This document shows, in pieces, positions 1 to 4,939 of a stretch of DNA of 5,596 nucleotides. The stretch comes from Gammaproteobacteria bacterium (GTDB taxonomy: Bacteria > Pseudomonadota > Gammaproteobacteria > Steroidobacterales > SZUA-146): contig JABDLQ010000414.1 in assembly GCA_013002925.1 (NCBI GenBank), forward strand, positions 1-5,596, given 5' to 3'. Made by a program: the position numbers and the translations under genes. The notes under the pieces were generated by a model. It was not told where the DNA came from and searched no databases. It saw nothing but the letters and a program-made list of their open reading frames with translations. The stretch's first letter is position 1. Each line of letters starts with the position of its first letter.

Positions 1-69
1 GCTCTGTGCTGTCAGTGGAGAACGCCAGGAACCGGCGGGGGTGTTGGTTGATGAGGGTTTCGTCGTCAT
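1..69 (-). CDS. Partial N-terminus of a probable S9-family (prolyl oligopeptidase-like) serine peptidase
   Basis: Only the first 23 codons lie in the window; the gene runs off the left edge. The ATG (complement of 67-69) overlaps the stop of the upstream NRDE gene as ATGA, the usual arrangement for translationally coupled genes, and no separate Shine-Dalgarno is visible. The frame stays open to base 1. The visible peptide begins MTTKPSSTNTPAG and continues GSWRSPLTAQS. The GSW-x-SP-[IL]-TA pattern is what I recall at the extreme N-terminus of S9 family dipeptidyl-peptidase/acylaminoacyl-peptidase proteins, just before their beta-propeller domain. The catalytic alpha/beta-hydrolase domain would lie outside the window, so neither Ser-Asp-His residues nor function can be checked here. 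That the gene exists is fairly well supported by the overlap and open frame; the family call rests on one short motif. Confidence 0.55.
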   Translation of the reverse strand, partial: MTTKPSSTNTPAGSWRSPLTAQS

Positions 70-833
70 GGCGGTTTTATACGGATGTTGCTTGCCCCGA
101 CCAGCTCCCCGGACGGATTGTAGCGCATTTCCGCAACGTCGATTTCCAGATGCTGGCGGCACAAAATACGGTGGGAACTGCGTGTTCCATAGGTCTGTCC
201 CACAATAAACACGGGTGACAAAAACGATTCCAGTTCGGCACCGACCCCGGTGTCGGGGAGGTCGGCCGCGGAGGCTGATTCACGATCACTTAACACATCC
301 CAAAATCCATCGGGCACACGGTGACGCAGTGCCCGGGTCAGGCGTTCATTGGTGCGTTCAATTTTAGGCCATTTGGCACCAAACGCTCCATTCGAAAAAC
401 TGTAGATCCCGGGGGTGACGATCATTGAGTCCTGGCCACGATTTGAAGTAAAACGCAGTTCACGCTGCTCACCAAACAAATCCCCGAAAAGCAAATTAAA
501 ACCGGCAAATTCATTCTTGCTGTGATCGACATGAGCCTGCACTTCATCCAGGGTACCGACGTGTGCCAGCACTGCACTCACCAGTGAGCCGCGTGAGCCT
601 GGCCAGCTCGTTTGGTCTGTACCATCGCGAAAGTTTGTGATCGCCGCAAAGCGGCCCTGCTTGTTTACGCCAAGCCAGGTGCCACCCGCCTGCAGGTCGC
701 GACCCGCGGCGATCCGGGGTTCATGCCACCAATGCATTGGCGCAGTCGGGCGCGCGTGGAATTCATCGCGATTGGCAACCAGCGCAAACGGGTATTCAGC
801 CGACGCCTGCCAGGCAAAACCGATTAGACACAT
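66..833 (-). CDS. NRDE family protein (TANGO2/DUF833 type)
   Basis: A complete 255-residue protein of typical length for the NRDE/TANGO2 family. It opens with MCLIGFAWQ, the characteristic family start with Cys2, and carries the name-giving NRDE motif at residues 21-24 within ANRDEFHARP, followed by TAPMHWW. Later family landmarks are GGTWLGVN (50-57), AITNFRD (64-70), the GFNLLFGD stretch (111-118), SFSNG (145-149) and YGTRSS (215-220). The conserved Cys2 and general fold suggest an Ntn-hydrolase-like protein, but the biochemical role is not settled; animal TANGO2 has been linked to lipid and haem handling, and I would not transfer that to this bacterial gene. No signal peptide or membrane segment is visible, so it is probably cytoplasmic. 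The start at 833 is chosen because MCLI is the conserved N-terminus; the Shine-Dalgarno upstream is weak. Its stop overlaps the start of the probable S9 peptidase gene, so the two are likely co-transcribed. Confidence 0.93.
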   Translation of the reverse strand: MCLIGFAWQASAEYPFALVANRDEFHARPTAPMHWWHEPRIAAGRDLQAGGTWLGVNKQGRFAAITNFRDGTDQTSWPGSRGSLVSAVLAHVGTLDEVQAHVDHSKNEFAGFNLLFGDLFGEQRELRFTSNRGQDSMIVTPGIYSFSNGAFGAKWPKIERTNERLTRALRHRVPDGFWDVLSDRESASAADLPDTGVGAELESFLSPVFIVGQTYGTRSSHRILCRQHLEIDVAEMRYNPSGELVGASNIRIKPP

Positions 834-928
834 AAACTGTACGTTGGCTTCATAAGAGGTACCGGTGGGCGTCAGGCCACGACCGATAACGCGAGGTCTG
901 AAAAACTATCACAGCCTGCGTAAAATCG

Positions 929-942
929 GGGCATGCATGCCC
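929..942. repeat. 14-base perfect palindrome, possible operator or weak terminator stem
   Basis: The bases read GGGCATGCATGCCC, identical on both strands. Symmetry fails at the next flanking pair (928/943). It could form a 5-bp stem with a TGCA loop; read on the minus strand it is followed by CGATTTTA, a short U-tract. It also sits immediately downstream of the -10 element of the candidate NRDE promoter, where a repressor dimer site would be effective. Sequence alone does not separate operator, terminator and chance. Confidence 0.35.
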
Positions 943-971
943 TGTATACACTGTGCGTTCAGGGGATTCAA
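943..971 (-). promoter_or_regulatory. Candidate sigma70-like promoter for the NRDE gene
   Basis: Read on the minus strand: a -35-like TTGAAT (complement of 966-971, 4 of 6 consensus), a 17-base spacer (949-965), and a -10-like TATACA (complement of 943-948, 4 of 6). Transcription would start near 936, giving a leader of about 100 bases before the ATG at 833. The spacing is ideal but both hexamers are imperfect, so chance occurrence is plausible. Confidence 0.35.
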
Positions 972-1107
972 AGTCGCCAGTTTAACCGGATATCCGGCAA
1001 TTTCCCAAGAGTTCAATCAGTTGACAGGTCCGGAATCGCCGGCCGCCTGCTGCAGGGGGGAGACACCTGTCTGGTTCATGTGTGGCGTGTTCCTGATATC
1101 GCACCGC

Positions 1108-2061
1108 TTATCCGCGTCGCCGCGCGATGATTTGTGCCAGGGGCTCATCGTAAAGCTGATCAAACCAGCGTTCGATCAGGCGATAAGCAATAGACATCGG
1201 CGGGGGCAGCAGCGCCGGTCCGTTGAGGGTCCGCGTGACAATCTGATCGAGAGTAAACCAGCGCACATCTTCGAGTTCCTCATCGGTCGGATGCTGTGCA
1301 GTGCCGCTCACTTGTGCGGTGAAGCCAAGCATCAGCGAAGACGGGAATGGCCAGGGTTGTGAAGAAACGTATTCGACCGCAGAAACCAGATGCCCCGTTT
1401 CTTCCGCGACTTCCCGGCGCACAGCGGCTTCAAGGCTTTCACCGGGTTCCACAAATCCGGCAATGGTTGAATAGCGGCCTTCAGGCCATGACGCCTGGCG
1501 GCCGAGCAGCACGCGTTCATTGTCCGTGGCAAGCACAATAATGGCCGGGTCGCTGCGCGGAAACGAGCGTTCGCCGCATTCCGGGTTGGAACAATGCAGC
1601 ACATGCCCGGCAGCGGCGGTTGTCGTCGCGGTGCCGCACAGACCGCAAAACCGGTGGCGACGTATCCACAGCACCATGGCCAATGCAAAGGCCGCAAGCG
1701 CTGCCTCGCTGGCACAAAGATGGGTTCCTATGCTGCGCAGACCCTGAAAATCCCAGCCCTGGTAAGCGGTGGGAACGGCCCGTGCGGCGCCCAGATCGAT
1801 GGCAAAAACTGCCGCCTGATTGTGCATCCCCAGGAATACAGGCGAACCTAAATCTGCGGGCTGGAGTTCATCGGCACGGGCAAACTGTAGCGACCTGGAG
1901 GTCACCGCGCAGCGATGTCGCCAAATCACGATAAAGCGCGTGTCGCTCTTTTTGAGAGTCCGCTCCAGCCATTTTGGGTTGCTGCGCTGGTGCGCATGAC
2001 GATCAAACTCATAATCGACAAATACATTGGCGTTCGAGTAGTCGTCAAACCTGTCGGTCAT
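1108..2061 (-). CDS. nudC: NAD+ diphosphatase (NADH pyrophosphatase, Nudix hydrolase)
   Basis: A 317-residue protein that would hydrolyse NAD(H) to NMN(H) and AMP; the E. coli enzyme also removes NAD caps from RNA. Domains in order: an N-terminal NudC-type domain (about 1-130); a four-cysteine zinc ribbon, C139-x2-C142 and C157-x4-C162; then the Nudix domain. The Nudix box spans 202-224 with G202, E208, R216, E217, E220, E221 and G223, so the metal-binding REVAEE core is intact. The final position of the signature, normally hydrophobic, is H224, followed by L225. The NADH-pyrophosphatase hallmark SQPWPFPSS follows at 234-242, which separates this family from other Nudix enzymes. It is longer than E. 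coli NudC because of the larger N-terminal domain, as in many proteobacterial and NUDT12-like members. The ATG lies 6 bases after the rraA stop, with a weak CAGG-type ribosome site inside the rraA end, suggesting coupling as the last gene of mscL-rraA-nudC. Confidence 0.96.
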   Translation of the reverse strand: MTDRFDDYSNANVFVDYEFDRHAHQRSNPKWLERTLKKSDTRFIVIWRHRCAVTSRSLQFARADELQPADLGSPVFLGMHNQAAVFAIDLGAARAVPTAYQGWDFQGLRSIGTHLCASEAALAAFALAMVLWIRRHRFCGLCGTATTTAAAGHVLHCSNPECGERSFPRSDPAIIVLATDNERVLLGRQASWPEGRYSTIAGFVEPGESLEAAVRREVAEETGHLVSAVEYVSSQPWPFPSSLMLGFTAQVSGTAQHPTDEELEDVRWFTLDQIVTRTLNGPALLPPPMSIAYRLIERWFDQLYDEPLAQIIARRRG

Positions 2062-2067
2062 GTTCGA

Positions 2068-2550
2068 TTACGCCTGAAGTTTTGTTGGCGCGACCACAAT
2101 ACCGTCGGCGTCACAGTACACGTGATCTCCGGGCCGGAAACACACCCCACAAAAAGTGACGGGCTGGTCACAGATACCGGCACCCCTTTTGACACTTTTG
2201 GCCGGATGGGTACCCAGTGCCTTAACCCCAATGGGCATTTGCTCAATATCGGCACTGTCGCGGATGCAACCATAAATAATGACGCCGGCCCAGTCATTGG
2301 TGATAGCAAGCTGCGCAAGCATATCGCCCATCAGCGCGCAGCGCATGGAGCCACCGCCATCGACTACCAGCACACGTTTGTCACCGGGTTCGCTCAATTG
2401 CTGTTTTACCAGCACATTGTCTTCGTGCACCTTAACGGTGGCAATGGCGCCATGAAATGTCTGGTGTGCGCCAAATGACAAAAACCCGGGGGTAACGATA
2501 CTGAGATCGTCGGCGTACAGGTCATAGAGATCGGCGGTTTTAAATGTCAC
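2068..2550 (-). CDS. rraA: RraA family protein (RNase E activity regulator; possible 2-oxo acid aldolase/decarboxylase)
   Basis: A 160-residue protein, full length for RraA. It closely resembles E. coli and Pseudomonas RraA: TADLYDLY (5-12), FGAHQTFHG (26-34), VKVHEDN (39-45), LVVDGGGSMR (61-70), VIIYGCIRD (90-98), GVCFRPGDHVY (135-145). In E. coli RraA, a ring-shaped trimer, binds the C-terminal region of RNase E and lowers mRNA cleavage. Unlike E. coli RraA, this protein keeps D76-x20-R97-D98, the motif tied to metal-dependent 4-hydroxy-4-methyl-2-oxoglutarate aldolase/oxaloacetate decarboxylase activity in the same fold, so an enzymatic role cannot be excluded. The start is GTG (complement of 2548-2550): a Shine-Dalgarno AGGA lies 7 bases upstream and overlaps the mscL TAG stop, and the N-terminus matches family length. 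It sits 9 bases after mscL and 6 before nudC. Confidence 0.94.
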   Translation of the reverse strand: MTFKTADLYDLYADDLSIVTPGFLSFGAHQTFHGAIATVKVHEDNVLVKQQLSEPGDKRVLVVDGGGSMRCALMGDMLAQLAITNDWAGVIIYGCIRDSADIEQMPIGVKALGTHPAKSVKRGAGICDQPVTFCGVCFRPGDHVYCDADGIVVAPTKLQA

Positions 2551-2559
2551 GGCCAGGTC

Positions 2560-2988
2560 CTAAACGTCGGAGGTGCAAAAGCCGCAGCGTGTAGCCTCCA
2601 ACGGAATAGCGTTCAGGCATCGCGGGCAGTCTTTGGTGGTCGGAGCGGCTGCTTCTTCGGATTTTTTCGAGCTGTTGATTGCTTTGACCACCAGAAAAAT
2701 TGCGAATGCAATAATCAGGAAATCAATAATGGTTTGCAAAAAATTTCCGTACTTGAGGACAGCGGCTCCTGCTTCTTCTGCCAGGGCCAGCGTTGCGTAA
2801 TCGCCGCCGGACATGTCAACAAACCGGGACGTAAAGTCCACCCCTCCCACGAGTTTGGAAACCAGGGGCATCAACACATCGCCGACAAATGACGCCACGA
2901 TTTTTCCAAAGGCGGTACCGAGTACGATACCGATTGCCATATCGAGCACATTGCCGCGCATGGCAAATTCCTTGAATTCTTTCAGCAT
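2560..2988 (-). CDS. mscL: Large-conductance mechanosensitive channel MscL
   Basis: A 142-residue inner-membrane channel, slightly longer than E. coli MscL (136). MscL homopentamers open under high membrane tension and release solutes during hypoosmotic shock. The N-terminal amphipathic helix EFKEFAMRGNVLDMA (4-18) is nearly identical to the family signature. TM1 is about 15-41, with AIGIVLGTAFGKIV (18-31) containing the pore-constriction glycine G20 (E. coli G22). A periplasmic loop (about 45-78) leads to TM2, about 82-103, with IIDFLIIAFAIFLVVKAIN (87-105). The C-terminal tail carries C121-x2-C124 and C135-x2-C138, a zinc-ribbon-like element absent from E. coli MscL but, as I recall, present in a subset of bacterial MscLs. 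The ATG is preceded by a consensus AGGAGG (complement of 2995-3000) at 6-base spacing. It is the first gene of the mscL-rraA-nudC operon. Confidence 0.97.
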   Translation of the reverse strand: MLKEFKEFAMRGNVLDMAIGIVLGTAFGKIVASFVGDVLMPLVSKLVGGVDFTSRFVDMSGGDYATLALAEEAGAAVLKYGNFLQTIIDFLIIAFAIFLVVKAINSSKKSEEAAAPTTKDCPRCLNAIPLEATRCGFCTSDV

Positions 2989-2994
2989 TATCAG

Positions 2995-3000
2995 CCTCCT
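2995..3000 (-). promoter_or_regulatory. Consensus Shine-Dalgarno of mscL
   Basis: The minus strand reads AGGAGG, then six bases (CTGATA), then the mscL ATG. This is the strongest ribosome binding site in the window and fixes the mscL start; it implies efficient translation of the operon's first gene. Confidence 0.85.
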
Positions 3001-3044
3001 GACTGTGATGTTTTCAAGACCCGGACCGAGCCCTCTGCGTGATG

Positions 3045-3073
3045 ATTATTCTCTGACTGATTGCGAATATCAA
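3045..3073 (-). promoter_or_regulatory. Sigma70-like promoter of the mscL-rraA-nudC operon
   Basis: Read on the minus strand: -35 TTGATA (complement of 3068-3073, 5 of 6 consensus), a 17-base spacer (3051-3067) and -10 AATAAT (complement of 3045-3050, 5 of 6). The expected start is near 3038, giving a leader of about 50 bases with the AGGAGG site at its end. Hexamer quality, optimal spacing and position agree. I saw no comparably good promoter for yadG on the opposite strand. Confidence 0.7.
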
Positions 3074-3182
3074 ACTCCGGAACGATGTGCCGGGAATGTG
3101 TTGGCCAATGAGCCGTGATATCATCCCGGTCGGCCTCAAATTGCGCCGCTCTTTGTATTGTGGAAAACCCTAAGAAACTGAA

Positions 3183-4118
3183 ATGAAAGCACTTTTAATA
3201 AAGGGGCTGGAAAAAACCTACGCAAACGGCGTGCGTGCACTGAATGGCATTGATCTGGCTGTTGATCAGGGCGATTTTTTTGCTGTGCTCGGGCCCAATG
3301 GTGCTGGAAAGACGACCGCGATTGGTATCGTGACGTCTTTGGTGACACCCGGAGCCGGGCAGGTGACGGTATTTGGTCATGACCTGATTCAGCACAAGGA
3401 ACAGACAAAAGCCTGTATCGGCCTGGTGCCTCAAGAGGTCAATTTCAATCAGTTTGAACCGGTACTGAATATCGTTATCAACCAGGCCGGTTACTATGGA
3501 ATTCCGCGGGCCGATGCTAAAAAACGCGCAGAGAAATACCTGACCGAGTTGCAATTGTGGGATCGGCGTCACGAGATTTCAAGGAACCTGTCGGGCGGCA
3601 TGAAGCGACGTCTGATGATCGCAAGGGCACTCATGCACGAACCCCGACTGCTGATTCTTGATGAGCCGACAGCCGGCGTGGACATCGAGATTCGCCGGTC
3701 CATGTGGCGATTTTTGCGGCGTCTGAACAAACAGGGCACCACGATTATTCTGACCACCCATTATCTGGAAGAAGCGGAAAACCTGTGCCGCAATGTGGCC
3801 ATCATAGATAAGGGGCAGATTATCGTTAATGATCGGATGTCCAACGTTCTGCGCAAACTACACGTGCAGACATTTGTACTCACCGCCGTCGATTCGGTGA
3901 ATTCGGAACTGTCACTGGGTGGATTTGTTACACGTATTGCGGATGAACATACGATCGAGGTTGATATGGTCGAAGGCCAGCACCTGAACGAATTATTTGC
4001 GGCGCTGGATAGGCAGGGCGTGCGGGTGGACAGTATGCGCACCAAAAGCAATCGCCTCGAGGAATTGTTCATTCGCCTGGTTGACGTTCGTGACGAAGAG
4101 GAGCAGGACGATGTCTAG
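3183..4118 (+). CDS. yadG: ABC-2 type transporter ATP-binding protein, YadG-like
   Basis: A 311-residue cytoplasmic ATPase that would power export by the YadH permease encoded next to it. One ABC domain fills about residues 3-215: Walker A GPNGAGKT (37-44), Q-loop Q84 in LVPQE, signature LSGGM (136-140), Walker B LLILDEP (156-162) with catalytic E161, D-loop AGVD (164-167) and switch H193 in TTHYLEEAE. The stretches NQAGYYG (100-106), GGMKRRLMIARALMHEP (138-154) and DEPTAGVDIE (160-169) match my recollection of E. coli YadG almost exactly. The C-terminal part (about 220-311) resembles the accessory domain of that family and ends RLEELFIRLVD. The ATG at 3183 fits the family N-terminus; the ribosome site is weak (AAG-rich, no GGAGG). 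The last eight bases overlap yadH. The transported substrate is not known for E. coli YadGH and cannot be read from sequence. Confidence 0.95.
   Translation: MKALLIKGLEKTYANGVRALNGIDLAVDQGDFFAVLGPNGAGKTTAIGIVTSLVTPGAGQVTVFGHDLIQHKEQTKACIGLVPQEVNFNQFEPVLNIVINQAGYYGIPRADAKKRAEKYLTELQLWDRRHEISRNLSGGMKRRLMIARALMHEPRLLILDEPTAGVDIEIRRSMWRFLRRLNKQGTTIILTTHYLEEAENLCRNVAIIDKGQIIVNDRMSNVLRKLHVQTFVLTAVDSVNSELSLGGFVTRIADEHTIEVDMVEGQHLNELFAALDRQGVRVDSMRTKSNRLEELFIRLVDVRDEEEQDDV
4099..4103 (+). promoter_or_regulatory. Shine-Dalgarno deciding the yadH start
   Basis: AGGAG at 4099-4103 lies seven bases before the ATG at 4111, inside the end of yadG. It supports 4111 over the longer open frame that begins at 3997, whose extra 38 residues overlap yadG and look non-protein-like. 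Confidence 0.8.
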
Positions 4119-4890
4119 TACGCTGGCGCTTAACTGGGTCGGCTACAAGACCCTGGTCTGGAAAGAAATCACACGTATATTGCGCATCTGGATACAGACG
4201 CTGGTACCACCGTGCATCACCATGACGTTGTATTTTGTCATATTCGGCAACCTGATTGGCCCGCGGATTGGCGATATGGCGGGATATACGTACATGCAGT
4301 ATATCGCGCCGGGTCTTATCATGATGTCGGTGATCAGCAGTTCCTACGGTAATGTGGTGTCATCGTTTTTCGGAGCCAAGTTCGGCCATCACGTTGAAGA
4401 GATCATGGTGTCACCGCTGTCCAATATTACGGTGTTACTGGGCTTTGTCAGTGGCGGGGTGGTGCGTGGCCTGTGTGTCGGAATCATCGTAAGCTGTGTC
4501 GCGCTGTTCTTTACCGAGATCCATGTCAAGCACCCGCTTGTGACACTCTCGGTGGTTGTGCTCACATCGATCGTGTTTTCTCTGGCGGGCTTCATCAATG
4601 CCATCTATGCAAAAAACTTTGAGGGAATTTCAATTATTCCGACGTTTGTGCTGACTCCGCTGACCTATCTGGGCGGAGTCTTTTATTCGATTCACCTGCT
4701 ACCGGATTTTTGGCAAACAGTTTCCCGGGCAAACCCCATTTTGTACATGGTGAATGGTTTTCGCTACGGGTTTCTCGGGGAGTCAGACATCGACTTAAAG
4801 GTGGCCTATGCCATCATTCTCGTTTTTATATTTGTGCTCGGCGGATTCTGTTTGCGACTGCTAAGCAAAGGCACCGGACTGCGGGCCTGA
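4111..4890 (+). CDS. yadH: ABC-2 type transporter permease, YadH-like
   Basis: A 259-residue inner-membrane permease, the partner of YadG; family length is about 256. About six hydrophobic membrane segments are visible, near residues 30-50, 62-82, 105-133, 143-166, 173-195 and 231-251. Family landmarks match my memory of E. coli YadH: RIWIQTLVPPCITMTLYF (25-42), IFGNLIGPRIGDM (44-56), PGLIMMSVI (67-75), SSFFGAKF (84-91), PTFVLTPLTYLGGVFYS (177-193), NPILYMVNGFRYGFLG (208-223). These include the ABC-2 signature around the short helix before the last membrane span. The frame is open further upstream, but the conserved N-terminus and the AGGAG site place the start at 4111. It overlaps yadG by eight bases, so the two should be made together and coupled. 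The substrate is unknown. Confidence 0.95.
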   Translation: MSSTLALNWVGYKTLVWKEITRILRIWIQTLVPPCITMTLYFVIFGNLIGPRIGDMAGYTYMQYIAPGLIMMSVISSSYGNVVSSFFGAKFGHHVEEIMVSPLSNITVLLGFVSGGVVRGLCVGIIVSCVALFFTEIHVKHPLVTLSVVVLTSIVFSLAGFINAIYAKNFEGISIIPTFVLTPLTYLGGVFYSIHLLPDFWQTVSRANPILYMVNGFRYGFLGESDIDLKVAYAIILVFIFVLGGFCLRLLSKGTGLRA

Positions 4891-4900
4891 TTATACGGGT

Positions 4901-4918
4901 GCCAGCGTTACACGCGGC
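4901..4918. terminator. Small hairpin in the convergent gap, possible weak bidirectional terminator
   Basis: In the 49 bases between the convergent stops, GCC (4901-4903) can pair with GGC (4916-4918) and GCGT (4905-4908) with ACGC (4912-4915), with A4904 bulged and a TAC loop. The plus-strand sequence after it (TATTGCTGTTCC) is only mildly T-rich and there is no run of four or more T on either side, so it is a poor intrinsic terminator. It is listed because of its position. Confidence 0.3.
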
Positions 4919-4939
4919 TATTGCTGTTCCCACACATCC

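Larger units (their letters stand above)
834..1107. other. Intergenic region between nudC and the NRDE gene
   Basis: This 274-base gap lies downstream of the mscL-rraA-nudC operon and upstream of the NRDE gene, all on the minus strand. It holds a candidate minus-strand promoter (943-971) and a perfect palindrome (929-942), listed separately. On the minus strand the palindrome is followed by CGATTTTA, so it could alternatively act as a weak terminator for the upstream operon. Short open frames on the plus strand here run antisense into nudC and resemble no family I know. I see no RNA gene. Confidence 0.5.
2989..3182. other. Divergent intergenic region between mscL and yadG
   Basis: These 194 bases separate two divergently transcribed operons. 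The part nearest mscL contains its promoter and ribosome site. For yadG no hexamer pair of acceptable spacing stood out: TATTGT at 3156-3161 is a possible -10, but it has no matching -35. Short palindromes TTGGCCAA (3101-3108) and TGATATCA (3116-3123) lie between the two genes and could be regulatory, but they are short enough to be chance. Confidence 0.5.

Noticed and set aside
1023..1071. GACAGGT...ACCTGTC inverted repeat downstream of nudC as a terminator
   Set aside because: The arms are seven bases with a loop of about 35, and no T-tract follows on the minus strand.
865..1362. Plus-strand open frame of 165 codons across the intergenic gap and the nudC 3' end
   Set aside because: Over half lies antisense to nudC, the composition is not protein-like (rich in Arg, Cys and His), there is no Shine-Dalgarno, and it resembles no family I know.
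1915..2478. Plus-strand open frame of 187 codons opposite rraA and the nudC start
   Set aside because: It is antisense to two clearly identified genes; its openness follows from their codon usage.
3116..3123. TGATATCA palindrome upstream of yadG as an operator
   Set aside because: Symmetry ends at eight bases and it matches no regulator consensus I know; chance is likely.
3997..4110. Longer N-terminal extension of yadH (38 extra codons)
   Set aside because: It overlaps the yadG coding sequence, the extra residues look like a frame shadow, and the AGGAG site plus the family N-terminus favour the start at 4111.
4890..4895. Perfect TATAAT on the minus strand in the convergent gap
   Set aside because: It lies downstream of the PLP enzyme and would transcribe antisense into yadH; I saw no supporting -35 element or gene.
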